Shown here one piece after another: positions 19,352 to 29,109 of a stretch of 64,000 nt of DNA; positions within the stretch are counted from its first letter, which is position 1, and each line of letters starts with the position of its first letter. Where the stretch lies: assembly GCA_013215285.1 (NCBI GenBank), contig JABSRD010000001.1:692815-756814 (forward strand), in the 5' to 3' direction. Position numbers and translations under genes: made by a program. Source of the stretch: Candidatus Nitrosopumilus sp. Its GTDB lineage: Archaea > Thermoproteota > Nitrososphaeria > Nitrososphaerales > Nitrosopumilaceae. The notes below the pieces were generated by a model that made no database searches, was not told the origin of the DNA, and saw only the letters and a list, made by a program, of their open reading frames with translations.

Positions 19352-20041
19352 ATGAAATTAGCTTCTCTTTTTTCTGGTGGAAAAGATAGTATGTATGCTA
19401 TTGATCTTGCACAAAAACAAGGACATCAGATAACTTGTCTTCTTAGTGTTTTTGCAAAATCTGATGAAAGTCATTTACTACACTATCCAAATTTACAATG
19501 GACAAAACTACAATCAGAATCAATGAATATTCCTCAATTAACAATTAATTCTGATTCTGATAAAACTGATGATGAGTTGGTTGTTTTAGAAAATTTATTG
19601 AATATTGCAAAAGAAAAATTCCATATTCAAGGATTAGTTCATGGTGGAATTAAAAGTAAATTTCAAAAAGAAAAGTTTGAAACTTTATGTTCAAAATTAG
19701 ATCTAATTGCAATTGCACCTTTGTGGGATACAGAACCAAAACAATACATGTATGATTTAATTGATTCAAATTTTCTTTTTATTGTGGTCACTGTATCTTC
19801 AGATGGACTTGATGAGAAGTGGTTAGGAAAATCAATTTTAAAATCAGATATTGATATTTTGAAAAAATTATCTGATAAATTTGAATTCAACTTAAATTTT
19901 GAAGGAGGTGAAGCTGAAACATTTGTAATTGATTGTCCTTTGTTTTCAAATCCAATTAAAATTAATCAAGGAAAAAAAATATGGGATGGCTATAGAGGAA
20001 GGTTTGAAATAGTGGATGCTGAGTTAAATTACAATGCTTGA
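19352..20041 (+). CDS. dph6: Diphthine-ammonia ligase-like PP-loop ATPase
   Basis: MKLASLFSGGKDSMYAIDLA, GLVHGGIKSKFQK, APLWDTEPKQYMYDLID. Confidence 0.85.
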   Translation: MKLASLFSGGKDSMYAIDLAQKQGHQITCLLSVFAKSDESHLLHYPNLQWTKLQSESMNIPQLTINSDSDKTDDELVVLENLLNIAKEKFHIQGLVHGGIKSKFQKEKFETLCSKLDLIAIAPLWDTEPKQYMYDLIDSNFLFIVVTVSSDGLDEKWLGKSILKSDIDILKKLSDKFEFNLNFEGGEAETFVIDCPLFSNPIKINQGKKIWDGYRGRFEIVDAELNYNA

Positions 20042-21359
20042 TGGACTTAAGAATAGTTTAGGGGCTGCAATTAAAAAAATTGTAAAATCCTCAGGCATAG
20101 ACGAGGAATTAATCAAGGAATTATCCAAAGATGTTCAAAGAGCCTTACTACAATCTGATGTTAATGTTAGATTGGTACTTGAAATTACAAAACAACTAGA
20201 AGAACGTGCATTAAATGAAATTCCCCCTCCTGGACTTTCTCGAAAAGATCATATTGTGAAAATACTTTATGATGAATTATCAAAATTATTGGGCAATGAA
20301 TCTGATTTTGATTTTAAACCTGGAAACCAAAATAAGATAATTTTACTTGGAATTCAAGGTAGTGGGAAAACAACTGTTGCATCAAAACTTGCCAGATTTT
20401 TGAGTAAACAAGGGTATAAAGTTGGAGTTGTGGGTGCTGATACCTACAGACCTGGTGCTTTGGTACAACTAAAGACAATGTGTGAAAAGTCTGATGTCGA
20501 AGTGTATGGTGAAGAAAAAAATAAAGATTCTCCTAGTATTGTAAAAAATGGATTAAAATATTTTGAATCTAAACCATTAGATGTAATTCTAATTGATACA
20601 GCTGGACGTCACAAAGAAGAAAAAGACTTGCTTGAAGAAATGGTTAGAATTAAGGAAGCAGCAGATCCTGACTTGTCATTACTTGTTATTGATGGAACCA
20701 TTGGACAACAATGTTATGCTCAAGCTGAAGCATTTCATAAAACAATTCCAGTAGGTGGTGTAATTATTACTAAATTAGATAGTTCTGCAAAAGGTGGTGG
20801 TGCACTTGCTGCATCTGTAGCAACTGGTGCACAAATAATGTACATTGGTACTGGCGAAAGAATTGATGATTTAGAAAAATTTTCTCCTACTAGATTTGTT
20901 GGAAGATTACTTGGCATGGGTGATATTCAAGCAGTATTGGATTTAGCAAAACGATTAGAAAGTGAAGGTGATGATGTGAGATTGAAAAGAATCGCTAGCG
21001 GAAAAATGAATATGGAAGATTTTCTTTACCAATTAGAAGAAGTTACCAAAATGGGTTCTTTACAAGGAATTCTTGAAAGCATGCCTGGTCTTTCAGGGAT
21101 GGTAAAAGATGATCAAGTAAATCAAATGGAAGGAAAAGTTTCAAAATGGAGATACATTATTCAAAGTATGACTAAAGGTGAAAAAGCCGATCCTGATTTA
21201 CTAAATTCATCTAGAATCAAAAGAATAGCACGTGGTTCGGGTTGGCCAGAAGGCGAAGTTAAAGAATTGATGAAGAATTATAAAAATTCTAAGAACATGA
21301 TGAAAGCTTCTAAGGGACGTCAAATGCAAGGAACCCTAAGAAAAATGGGGTTAGGATAA
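20034..21359 (+). CDS. srp54: Signal recognition particle 54 kDa protein
   Basis: LGIQGSGKTTVASKLA, GADTYRPGALVQL, DTAGRH, TKLDSSAKGGGAL, Met-rich C-terminus. Confidence 0.96.
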   Translation: MLDGLKNSLGAAIKKIVKSSGIDEELIKELSKDVQRALLQSDVNVRLVLEITKQLEERALNEIPPPGLSRKDHIVKILYDELSKLLGNESDFDFKPGNQNKIILLGIQGSGKTTVASKLARFLSKQGYKVGVVGADTYRPGALVQLKTMCEKSDVEVYGEEKNKDSPSIVKNGLKYFESKPLDVILIDTAGRHKEEKDLLEEMVRIKEAADPDLSLLVIDGTIGQQCYAQAEAFHKTIPVGGVIITKLDSSAKGGGALAASVATGAQIMYIGTGERIDDLEKFSPTRFVGRLLGMGDIQAVLDLAKRLESEGDDVRLKRIASGKMNMEDFLYQLEEVTKMGSLQGILESMPGLSGMVKDDQVNQMEGKVSKWRYIIQSMTKGEKADPDLLNSSRIKRIARGSGWPEGEVKELMKNYKNSKNMMKASKGRQMQGTLRKMGLG

Positions 21360-21384
21360 TTTTACGTGTTAAATTTATTCTAAA

Positions 21385-22527
21385 ATGTCTGATTACCAAA
21401 AAATTATACCTATTGCAAATCAAATTTTAAAAAAATATGAATTATGTGATAATTGTTTAGGTCGTTTATTTTCAAAACAATTACATCTTTCATCAAACAA
21501 ACTTTTAGGTAAAAAACTTCAGAAAAAGAAAAACTCTACTCAAAAATGCTATATCTGTAAAAACTTGTTTGATAACCTCAATCATTTTTTAAAATTAATG
21601 CTAGATTTCTCATTCGATTATTCTTTTTCAACATTTAGTGTGGGGACCATGATCAAACCTTCTATTATTGATCGTGATGACTACATTCGCTCAAAATACA
21701 AACTAAAAGGAATTGATGGTGTAAAAACTGACATTACTAGAGAACTAGGAAAATCATTTTCTAAAAAAATGAAAAAAAATCTTGATTTTTTAGATCCAGA
21801 AATAATATTTACAATAAATTTGAAAGATGAATCTTGCCAATTACGTTCTAAATCTATAACTTTCTTTGGAAGATATATCAAAACATTACGAGGAATTCAA
21901 CAAAAACAAAAATCATGTGATAACTGTTCTGGAAAAGGATGTAGAATTTGTAATTTTCATGGAATTTTAGAATTTGATAGTGTAGAGGGTATTGTCTCAA
22001 AATTCCTATTTGAAAAATGTGGTGGAACTACTGCAAAATTTACATGGATTGGAGGTGAGGATAAATCTAGTTTGGTTTTAGGTGCTGGAAGGCCGTTTTT
22101 TGTTAAACTTCAAAATCCCAATAAACGAAATTTGAGATCAACTTCTTTGTCATTTGATAATCTACAAATCACCAATTTCAAAATTGTCTCTGATTCTCCA
22201 AAAAAACCCCTAAAATTTTATTCAACAATAAAAATAAAAATTTCCACAGAATCTCAAATTGACTCAAAAAATCTAAAAAAATTAAAAGATCTTACCACTC
22301 ATCCGATAGTAGTTTATGAAAAATCTGGAAAACGTACTGAAAAGAAATTATCTTCTATAAAATACACAAAAAATTCTACAAATACATTTACTTTATTTAT
22401 CAAAGTTGAAGGTGGATTACCGATAAAGCGATTTGTTCATAGTGATGATGTTTCACCTGGAATTTCACAAATTCTTGATATTTCATGCATGTGTCAAGAA
22501 TTTGATTTTCTTGATATTGAAGTGTAA
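21385..22527 (+). CDS. pus10: tRNA pseudouridine synthase Pus10
   Basis: CDNCLGRLFSK, CYICKNL, CDNCSGKGCRICNFHG, ASFTW-like AKFTWIGGEDKSSLVLGAGRPFFVKLQNPNKR. Confidence 0.88.
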   Translation: MSDYQKIIPIANQILKKYELCDNCLGRLFSKQLHLSSNKLLGKKLQKKKNSTQKCYICKNLFDNLNHFLKLMLDFSFDYSFSTFSVGTMIKPSIIDRDDYIRSKYKLKGIDGVKTDITRELGKSFSKKMKKNLDFLDPEIIFTINLKDESCQLRSKSITFFGRYIKTLRGIQQKQKSCDNCSGKGCRICNFHGILEFDSVEGIVSKFLFEKCGGTTAKFTWIGGEDKSSLVLGAGRPFFVKLQNPNKRNLRSTSLSFDNLQITNFKIVSDSPKKPLKFYSTIKIKISTESQIDSKNLKKLKDLTTHPIVVYEKSGKRTEKKLSSIKYTKNSTNTFTLFIKVEGGLPIKRFVHSDDVSPGISQILDISCMCQEFDFLDIEV

Positions 22528-22565
22528 TGATAACAATTATCTAGCAGCATATATCAAAAATCAAC

Positions 22566-22664
22566 ATGCCAATTAGAAAGAAAGGTAAACATCAAAGACG
22601 TGCTGATCAAGGTGCTAAAAGACTTAGAGTGAAGAAAGCAAAAGCTGGAAAGCCTAGGCACTAA
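22566..22664 (+). CDS. 32-aa highly basic micro-ORF (MPIRKKGKHQRRADQGAKRLRVKKAKAGKPRH)
   Basis: Read directly; ATG to TAA in the Pus10/metallopeptidase gap; absent from the ORF track owing to length. Confidence 0.5.
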   Translation: MPIRKKGKHQRRADQGAKRLRVKKAKAGKPRH

Positions 22665-22706
22665 TTCAATCAACCTTTTTACATTCAAAATTATCGAGGA
22701 TGAATA

Positions 22707-23414
22707 TTGGATCCATTAGTACGTTTGAAGGATGCACATTCTAAAGGAATAATCCCTGATGATGTGTATGATCTTATCCTTGAACGTTTTCCCATTACTG
22801 TTTCAGGTATCAATAGGATTGAAAAGGCATCAGGAATCCGATATCCTGTTGCATATGTAGAACCTTCACTTGTAATTTCTTCTTCTAATCCAAATTCATA
22901 TGAATATGGTGTATTGTTTGCACGAACCATTCCTATAGTGCTTGAAGAAAAATTTCAGGTTGTAATACAAATTTCTGCCCCTTTGGTAGCTTATGGTCTG
23001 AAAGGAACAATTCATGCGATTTTGGCACATGAATTTTTACATTTTCTAGAGTTAATGAGAAAAATTTCAAAGATGGAATTACTTTCAGATGAAATATCTG
23101 GAAACTTATTTGAAAATGTTTACAGTGATGAAACTAGATTGTTTGAACCTAGAGTTGTCTTTAAAGACCGTACTTTGTTAAATCACATCACAAAAAAATT
23201 TCCTGCTGGGTTTCGAGATTTTAAACTAGAAGAAAAAGCTATAAAATTTTGGGCTGACAGAAATCTTCCAAAATCAAATATCTCTTTAGATACAAACACT
23301 GTAAAATTGTCTATGGATTCTCTTTCTAAAATTAAATTAGATCCTGCGTTTATTTCAAAAATTGAAAAATTAGAAGAAAAAAGTTCTAAAATTCACAAAA
23401 AAAGATTATACTAA
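22707..23414 (+). CDS. Putative zinc metallopeptidase-like protein
   Basis: HExxH in AHEFLHFLELMRK; TTG start preceded by GAGG. Confidence 0.65.
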   Translation: MDPLVRLKDAHSKGIIPDDVYDLILERFPITVSGINRIEKASGIRYPVAYVEPSLVISSSNPNSYEYGVLFARTIPIVLEEKFQVVIQISAPLVAYGLKGTIHAILAHEFLHFLELMRKISKMELLSDEISGNLFENVYSDETRLFEPRVVFKDRTLLNHITKKFPAGFRDFKLEEKAIKFWADRNLPKSNISLDTNTVKLSMDSLSKIKLDPAFISKIEKLEEKSSKIHKKRLY

Positions 23415-23666
23415 TTATTGATATCATTTTTTAATTAAATCAACGAGAGTACATGGAAAATACTTTTGAACACAGGACGTATTCTTAACATGAATTATTT
23501 TCCATCCCAATTATTCTACGACGCAGAACAATGGTTTCTCGTTATTTAGTGTACGTCAATATGATATTTAATGATGATCATAATTTCCAATTTCATACAT
23601 CATAGATCAATTAAGGGTGCAAAATAATTATTTTGTATAGTTGTTAGAAATTTAATTAATAGAAAC

Positions 23667-23852
23667 TTACTGGTTAAATTCTGTTAATCCACATTTACCG
23701 CAAGTGTGTCTGTCTTTGTGTTCTGCCATAAAAGTTCCTTTTCCACATCTTGAACAAATCTTTCTTATTCTAGTTGTCTTGTCTCCATCTATTTTATAAT
23801 ACGATGAAACAGTGGGACTGAATCCTTTCTTGGTTTTTTTCTCTACAGTCAT
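23667..23852 (-). CDS. rps27ae: 30S ribosomal protein S27ae
   Basis: [27 protein letters not shown]. Confidence 0.93.
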   Translation of the reverse strand: MTVEKKTKKGFSPTVSSYYKIDGDKTTRIRKICSRCGKGTFMAEHKDRHTCGKCGLTEFNQ

Positions 23853-24292
23853 TATTCAGATTTTTCCTTTTCTTTATCATCAGCTTTTACTTCTTTATCA
23901 TCAGCTTTTACTTCTTTATCATCAGCTGGTTTTTCCTCAGCAGATGCTTCTTGTGCTGCTGTTTCAGCTTCTGCAAGTTTTTTGTTTGCTCTTTCTAATC
24001 TTGTAAATATTGTTGGATTGATGTGTTTTTTTGCTAATGCTTCATCGTCATATATGAAGAAAGTTCCTGTAACGTTTGATCTACCGACACTTGTTTTTAA
24101 TCTCATTGAAATGACTACTTTGCCATCTAGTTTGAATTCCTTGGTAATCATATCCACCGCCTCATGTGTTTTGAGTTTACCACCTAAACCTGCTAAATTA
24201 CATGTTAACTCTCTTCTAGATAGAAATGAGTTATTCACATCTGTAATGGTCTCGATAATGGACATGTACCCAAAATCCTTTGGATATTTCAT
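23852..24292 (-). CDS. rps24e: 30S ribosomal protein S24e with a charged C-terminal extension
   Basis: [45 protein letters not shown]; (KADDKEV)n tail. Confidence 0.92.
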   Translation of the reverse strand: MKYPKDFGYMSIIETITDVNNSFLSRRELTCNLAGLGGKLKTHEAVDMITKEFKLDGKVVISMRLKTSVGRSNVTGTFFIYDDEALAKKHINPTIFTRLERANKKLAEAETAAQEASAEEKPADDKEVKADDKEVKADDKEKEKSE

Positions 24293-24347
24293 ATAAACCT
24301 TGATTGTATTAGAGAAGAAATTTAAGAAATCCTTGTAAAATCATTAC

Positions 24348-24908
24348 GTGGAAAGATACATGTTACATTTTAAAAATACGAAATATGGTCCTGAACATTC
24401 TCGTGAGATTATCTATAAGGCTAGAGATCTAACATCTGATTTGGATGTATCTGTAAGAGTTGCTAGAATTTCAAAAAAAATTGTAGAGATCGATGTGGGA
24501 GTTGAAAAAGAAGATCTTGACATACTTGTTGAAAAATTATCTCCAATTGGCCCAATTGATAATATTCGACACGTCTTTGAGGAAGAAATAGAAAAAGAAC
24601 AAGGAATTACTGATGGTATTTTTTATTTTAACAATGAACGATTTTGGGAAAGTCATGAATCTTTTGAAGGTGTTTGGAAACAATGTTTTGGACGAGAAAA
24701 AGAAATACTTCAAGGAATAATTCTATTTGCAGTTGCATTTGCTCATGCTCAAGAAGATGAGCTCAGTATTGGAATTGGAATGCTACACAGAGTTTTAGAA
24801 AAATTAGGTACATCACCATCCATGTATCATTCAATTGATATTGATAGAATTAGAAATAAAGCGACTGAAATGCAACAAGCAAATGATTTGACTATTTTTG
24901 AGATTTAA
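24348..24908 (+). CDS. DUF309-domain protein
   Basis: FYFNNERFWESHESFEGVWKQCFGREKEILQGIILFAVAFAH. Confidence 0.8.
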   Translation: MERYMLHFKNTKYGPEHSREIIYKARDLTSDLDVSVRVARISKKIVEIDVGVEKEDLDILVEKLSPIGPIDNIRHVFEEEIEKEQGITDGIFYFNNERFWESHESFEGVWKQCFGREKEILQGIILFAVAFAHAQEDELSIGIGMLHRVLEKLGTSPSMYHSIDIDRIRNKATEMQQANDLTIFEI

Positions 24909-26178
24909 TTAATTCTAGTGATTTTGTAACTACTTCAGATCCTTGAAGTAAACCCATACTACCTTTTTTTGCTTGTTCTTCAGTCATACGTGTTGTCCCA
25001 TCATTTTTAATAAAATTTCCTGAAACTAAAATTGGTACAGGATCATCACTATGTCCTTTGTTAATACATGGTGTTGAATGATCAGCTGAAATAATGATTG
25101 CTACTTTACTTGAATCAATATTGTCTACAAGAGTTTTAAAAAATCTTTGATCAATTTCTTCTATATTTTTCATTTTACCTACTGCATCACCATCATGACC
25201 AAATTCATCTGGTCCTTTAAGATGAACATATATTGCATTTTGAGTCTCCATTGCTTTTGCAGCAACTCTTGCTTTTTCTTCATAATCTGTTAATCCACCT
25301 GCTTCAAATGCTTTCATTTTGAGAACATCTGCAATTCCAAGTTCAACTGGCATATCAACTATACAAGAAAAATTCATTCCATATTTTTCATTAATTGAAA
25401 TTACATTTGGATATTTGTTACCTGCATCTCTAAGTAAAATACAACTGAGTTGTTTCTTATTTTGTTCTAGTCTTTTTTTGTTAATTTGACTTTGTTTCAT
25501 AATGTTAGTTGACTGTTCAGAGAATTCATTTACTAAATTTGCGGTAAATTTAGCATTATCATTTTCTTCTAAGGGTAAACATTTTTCAATTTTTAAGAAA
25601 TCTCCAACAGCTTTTGCTACTCCCATTCCTCCAATGTTACTGTACGCTGGATCTGTATTTGTAATTCTAGATGATAATTTTTGAGAATCTGCTCTGATTC
25701 TTACTGTAACTCTATGCCCTATTGTTGGAGAAACTTCAACTGTTATTCCTGGATGTGAAAATTTGACTTTTTCTTCAATTTCTTTTGCAATCCCATCTGC
25801 ATCTTCTCTTTCAATTTGTCTACCTGCTCTTCTATCTATGATTACTTGTTCATCATCTAATGTGGAAAAATTCCCTCTTAATGCCAAATCCCCATCTTTA
25901 AAGTCAATTCCTACTCCGATAGCCTCAATCACACCTCGTCCTGCATAATCTGAATGATTGAATTTGTATCCTAACATATTGAAAACTGCAATGTCTGATT
26001 CAGGAGCAATTCCTTTTCCAACTGAAATAACTTCTCCTATTGCACCGTTACTGGCAATTTTATCTAAAACTGGCGTATTTGCAGCTTCTAATGGTGTTTT
26101 ACCATCTAAATCTGGATGTGGAAGGTCTCCCACGCCGTCTAATAGAACATAAATCAAATGAACATCAGAATTATTCAT
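24892..26178 (-). CDS. apgM: 2,3-bisphosphoglycerate-independent phosphoglycerate mutase, archaeal type
   Basis: LLDGVGDLPHPDLDGKTPLEAANTPVLD, HLKGPDEFGHDGD, ISADHSTPC. Confidence 0.95.
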   Translation of the reverse strand: MNNSDVHLIYVLLDGVGDLPHPDLDGKTPLEAANTPVLDKIASNGAIGEVISVGKGIAPESDIAVFNMLGYKFNHSDYAGRGVIEAIGVGIDFKDGDLALRGNFSTLDDEQVIIDRRAGRQIEREDADGIAKEIEEKVKFSHPGITVEVSPTIGHRVTVRIRADSQKLSSRITNTDPAYSNIGGMGVAKAVGDFLKIEKCLPLEENDNAKFTANLVNEFSEQSTNIMKQSQINKKRLEQNKKQLSCILLRDAGNKYPNVISINEKYGMNFSCIVDMPVELGIADVLKMKAFEAGGLTDYEEKARVAAKAMETQNAIYVHLKGPDEFGHDGDAVGKMKNIEEIDQRFFKTLVDNIDSSKVAIIISADHSTPCINKGHSDDPVPILVSGNFIKNDGTTRMTEEQAKKGSMGLLQGSEVVTKSLELIKSQK

Positions 26179-26390
26179 TATATCTTCTGTCTTTGGGAGT
26201 CTTGATCCTCTCCTTTAAAGTTTACATAAAAATATGCGATCAAAAAATATGAAATGCTTGAATCTTTACTTTTAATTTTTACAAAATATTTTTTAATGAA
26301 AGTAAGATTTTCTTAATTTTCAGAAATTTATTGTAACTTATTTTTTTATTTTGAAATTTATTAGATCTTAGTAAACGTTTTAACGCACAT

Positions 26391-27425
26391 TTGCTTTCCA
26401 TCATAAACATGGGAGATATACGCAAAGACAATGTTTCTGAGCGTCTTATGATTGTTGCAAAAAAAACTGACAAAGTTGTAGATCCAAAAAAATCTCCATT
26501 TGCTCCTGGACACGAATCAATGACTAACCCTTCTGTATTATCACTTATTGAAAAAGAAGGTATGTTACAGCGTCTTCAAGATAACGAAGATGAATATGTG
26601 GAAAATTGGTCAATCAGAGTTTTTGAAAGTAAAAATCCAATTGTTTCAATTGAAACTGAAAATTCTTACAGTGATAGGCCCTTCTACAGTGAACCTGCAT
26701 ATGGATATCATTACATTGTAGTTGCAACACCAAATCCAAAAGATACATTTGCAACAATTGATACTGAACAATGGTCAAATGTTTTAGTTGTTGTTCAAGA
26801 TAGATTGAGATGGCTTTATACTCAAAAAGGAGTCACATATGTTTCAATTTATGGAAATCATGGTGAATTAGCAGGTAGCACTAACCCTCACCCTCATCTC
26901 AACATTCTAACATTTTCTACTATCCCTCCAATTATTGAAGAAGAGGCTGAAGCATCTCATAAAATTCTAAATGAAAAAGGTGTTTGCCATATGTGCCAAA
27001 CAGTAAATGAAGAACTTGGAGGTCCTAGGCAAGTACTTCAAACAGAAGGGTTTATCGCATTTTGCCCTTGGGCCCCTTCATATCCGTATGAATTTTGGAT
27101 TGCACCCAAAAAACACACTACTAGCTTTTCAAAAATTTCTCAAAAAGAAATCAATGATTTATCATTAATTTTACGTTCGACTTTGGGTGGACTTTCAAAA
27201 ACTGTCAAAAATGTTGCATATAATTTTGTATTTCATCTTTCACCAGAAAAGAAAAACAGTAGACAAATTCACTGGCATATTGAAATTTATCCAATTACAA
27301 AACCTTGGTCTGGATTAGAACGTGGATATGGAATTTTCTTAAATGATATTTCCCCTGAACAGGCCGCAGAAAAACTTGGTGCAGCATGTAGAAAAGAATT
27401 ATCCAATCTAGTTGGAATTATATGA
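26391..27425 (+). CDS. galT: Galactose-1-phosphate uridylyltransferase-like; start probably 26409
   Basis: NHGELAGSTNPHPHLNI, CHMC, HWHIEIYPI. Confidence 0.88.
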   Translation: MLSIINMGDIRKDNVSERLMIVAKKTDKVVDPKKSPFAPGHESMTNPSVLSLIEKEGMLQRLQDNEDEYVENWSIRVFESKNPIVSIETENSYSDRPFYSEPAYGYHYIVVATPNPKDTFATIDTEQWSNVLVVVQDRLRWLYTQKGVTYVSIYGNHGELAGSTNPHPHLNILTFSTIPPIIEEEAEASHKILNEKGVCHMCQTVNEELGGPRQVLQTEGFIAFCPWAPSYPYEFWIAPKKHTTSFSKISQKEINDLSLILRSTLGGLSKTVKNVAYNFVFHLSPEKKNSRQIHWHIEIYPITKPWSGLERGYGIFLNDISPEQAAEKLGAACRKELSNLVGII

Positions 27426-27467
27426 TTTTTTGAATAGTTTATTTATCAATCAAATTCTGTTAAAATA

Positions 27468-27908
27468 ATGGCAATTGAGAAATGGATTGCAGTAACTAGC
27501 TTAGCTTTGTTTGTTATGTTTGCAGGTGAAATGCTTTCAGTTTATAATTTCATGGCTATGAATTCTAATGATTCTGAATATTTTATATCATTTTCAGCAG
27601 ATGAAAAATTAATTCAATTTATTTCAATTGGAGCTGGCCCTGCTGGAATTTTAGCAGCTGTTGCTTTTATCATGTCTAGACAATATGGATCTAGACCCGT
27701 TGGTGGAATGATTATTGCAGGTGGGGTGATAATGTTTATTGGATTATTTGTTTGCTATGCTATGGTTGATGATATTGATGAGCGCTACATTACAGGTTCT
27801 GTGATATATGTCCCAATTTTGTTTATGGTTTTATCTGCACCAACAATTGTAGTTGGTGCTTTTTTACTACGGGAAAAAAAGCGAAGACCAAAAAAACAAT
27901 ACGTTTAG
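27468..27908 (+). CDS. Membrane protein of unknown function
   Basis: Four apparent TM segments. Confidence 0.6.
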   Translation: MAIEKWIAVTSLALFVMFAGEMLSVYNFMAMNSNDSEYFISFSADEKLIQFISIGAGPAGILAAVAFIMSRQYGSRPVGGMIIAGGVIMFIGLFVCYAMVDDIDERYITGSVIYVPILFMVLSAPTIVVGAFLLREKKRRPKKQYV

Positions 27909-28342
27909 GAATGATCAAATCTTAATTCATTTGCAATATGGGTAAATCCAAGTTTTTCATAAAATGGTTTTACCTCATCTGTACAATCTAAAATTGTCTT
28001 GTAACAACCTTCATTTTTTGCAATTTCTAGAAGATATTTCATAATTTTCTCCCCAATTTTTTGCCCTTGAAAGTTTTTGTTCACTACCACATCCTCAATA
28101 TGCCCAACTAATCCTCCATTGTGGATAAATTTTGGTTCAATTAGGAGTGTTGTACTTGCCACTATTTTTCCATCTAGTTCTGCTACTGCCACTATATGAT
28201 TTGGATTTGAATTAATTTTTTTAAATATTTTTTCAACTTTATCTTTATTGATGTCATTTGTTTGCCTTAGTGAATCAAGTGTAGTTAGAAACCCATTCCA
28301 AAGATCTTCTTTTTTTAATTCTCTGATTATTGGTTCATTCAT
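27905..28342 (-). CDS. GNAT-family acetyltransferase (GNA1-like)
   Basis: HIEDVVVNKNFQGQKIGEKIMKYLLEIAKNEGCYKTILDC. Confidence 0.85.
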   Translation of the reverse strand: MNEPIIRELKKEDLWNGFLTTLDSLRQTNDINKDKVEKIFKKINSNPNHIVAVAELDGKIVASTTLLIEPKFIHNGGLVGHIEDVVVNKNFQGQKIGEKIMKYLLEIAKNEGCYKTILDCTDEVKPFYEKLGFTHIANELRFDHS

Positions 28343-28350
28343 TTTAATTT

Positions 28351-29052
28351 TCAGTTCTTACCTTGTTTTTGAATATGTTCTTGATATGCTTTTTTGTAAG
28401 ATTCTTTGTTACCTATGTCTGTAAATCCTTGTTTTGTAATGAAACTACTTACTAACTTTTTTTTATTCATGGCTTTTTTTATAACATCATCCATTCCATA
28501 TGGTTTGTTTTTTGGAATCAAGCTAAAAACTTTAGGCTCCATTACATAACATCCCATGTTTACATTGGCCTTAATCTCTGGTTTTTCAATCCAATTTAGA
28601 ATTTTTCCAGTTTTAGATGTTTCAATAACACCATATGGCAAGTTAGTTTTGTATTCATGTAGACTCATTGTAACAAATGCTTTTTTCTTGATATGTTGTT
28701 TAATCATATTTTTAAGATTAAAATCAAAAATAGAATCGCCATACATACAAACAAAAGTATCATCAATGAATTTTTCTGCCGTTTTAAGCTGACCTGCAGT
28801 AGCTAGAGATTTGTTTGAAATTGCATACTCTATTTTAATTCCAAATTTTTCACCATCTTCAAAATAGTCTTCAATAGTTTTTCTAAGGTAGCTGACACAC
28901 AAAACAAATGATTTGATTCCACTTTTTTTTGTCCAATTAATTATGTGCTCTAAAATTGGTTTTTCACCTAATGGTAACATTGGTTTTGGAAGAAATGTAG
29001 TGTATGGTTGAAGTCTAGTGCCTAATCCTCCAGCAAGAATCACTGCTTTCAC
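28351..29052 (-). CDS. Sugar-1-phosphate nucleotidyltransferase
   Basis: MKAVILAGGLGTRLQPYTTFLPKPMLPLGEKPILEHII. Confidence 0.92.
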   Translation of the reverse strand: MKAVILAGGLGTRLQPYTTFLPKPMLPLGEKPILEHIINWTKKSGIKSFVLCVSYLRKTIEDYFEDGEKFGIKIEYAISNKSLATAGQLKTAEKFIDDTFVCMYGDSIFDFNLKNMIKQHIKKKAFVTMSLHEYKTNLPYGVIETSKTGKILNWIEKPEIKANVNMGCYVMEPKVFSLIPKNKPYGMDDVIKKAMNKKKLVSSFITKQGFTDIGNKESYKKAYQEHIQKQGKN

Positions 29053-29109
29053 AAACCCTATTTCATGTGTGACTATTTATGTTCGAGGATGAATTGTTAC
29101 TAAATTCAA

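Noticed and set aside
23868-23935. TTTATCATCAGCTTTTACTTC repeats as possible CRISPR or regulatory repeat
   Set aside because: In-frame KADDKEV tail of S24e.
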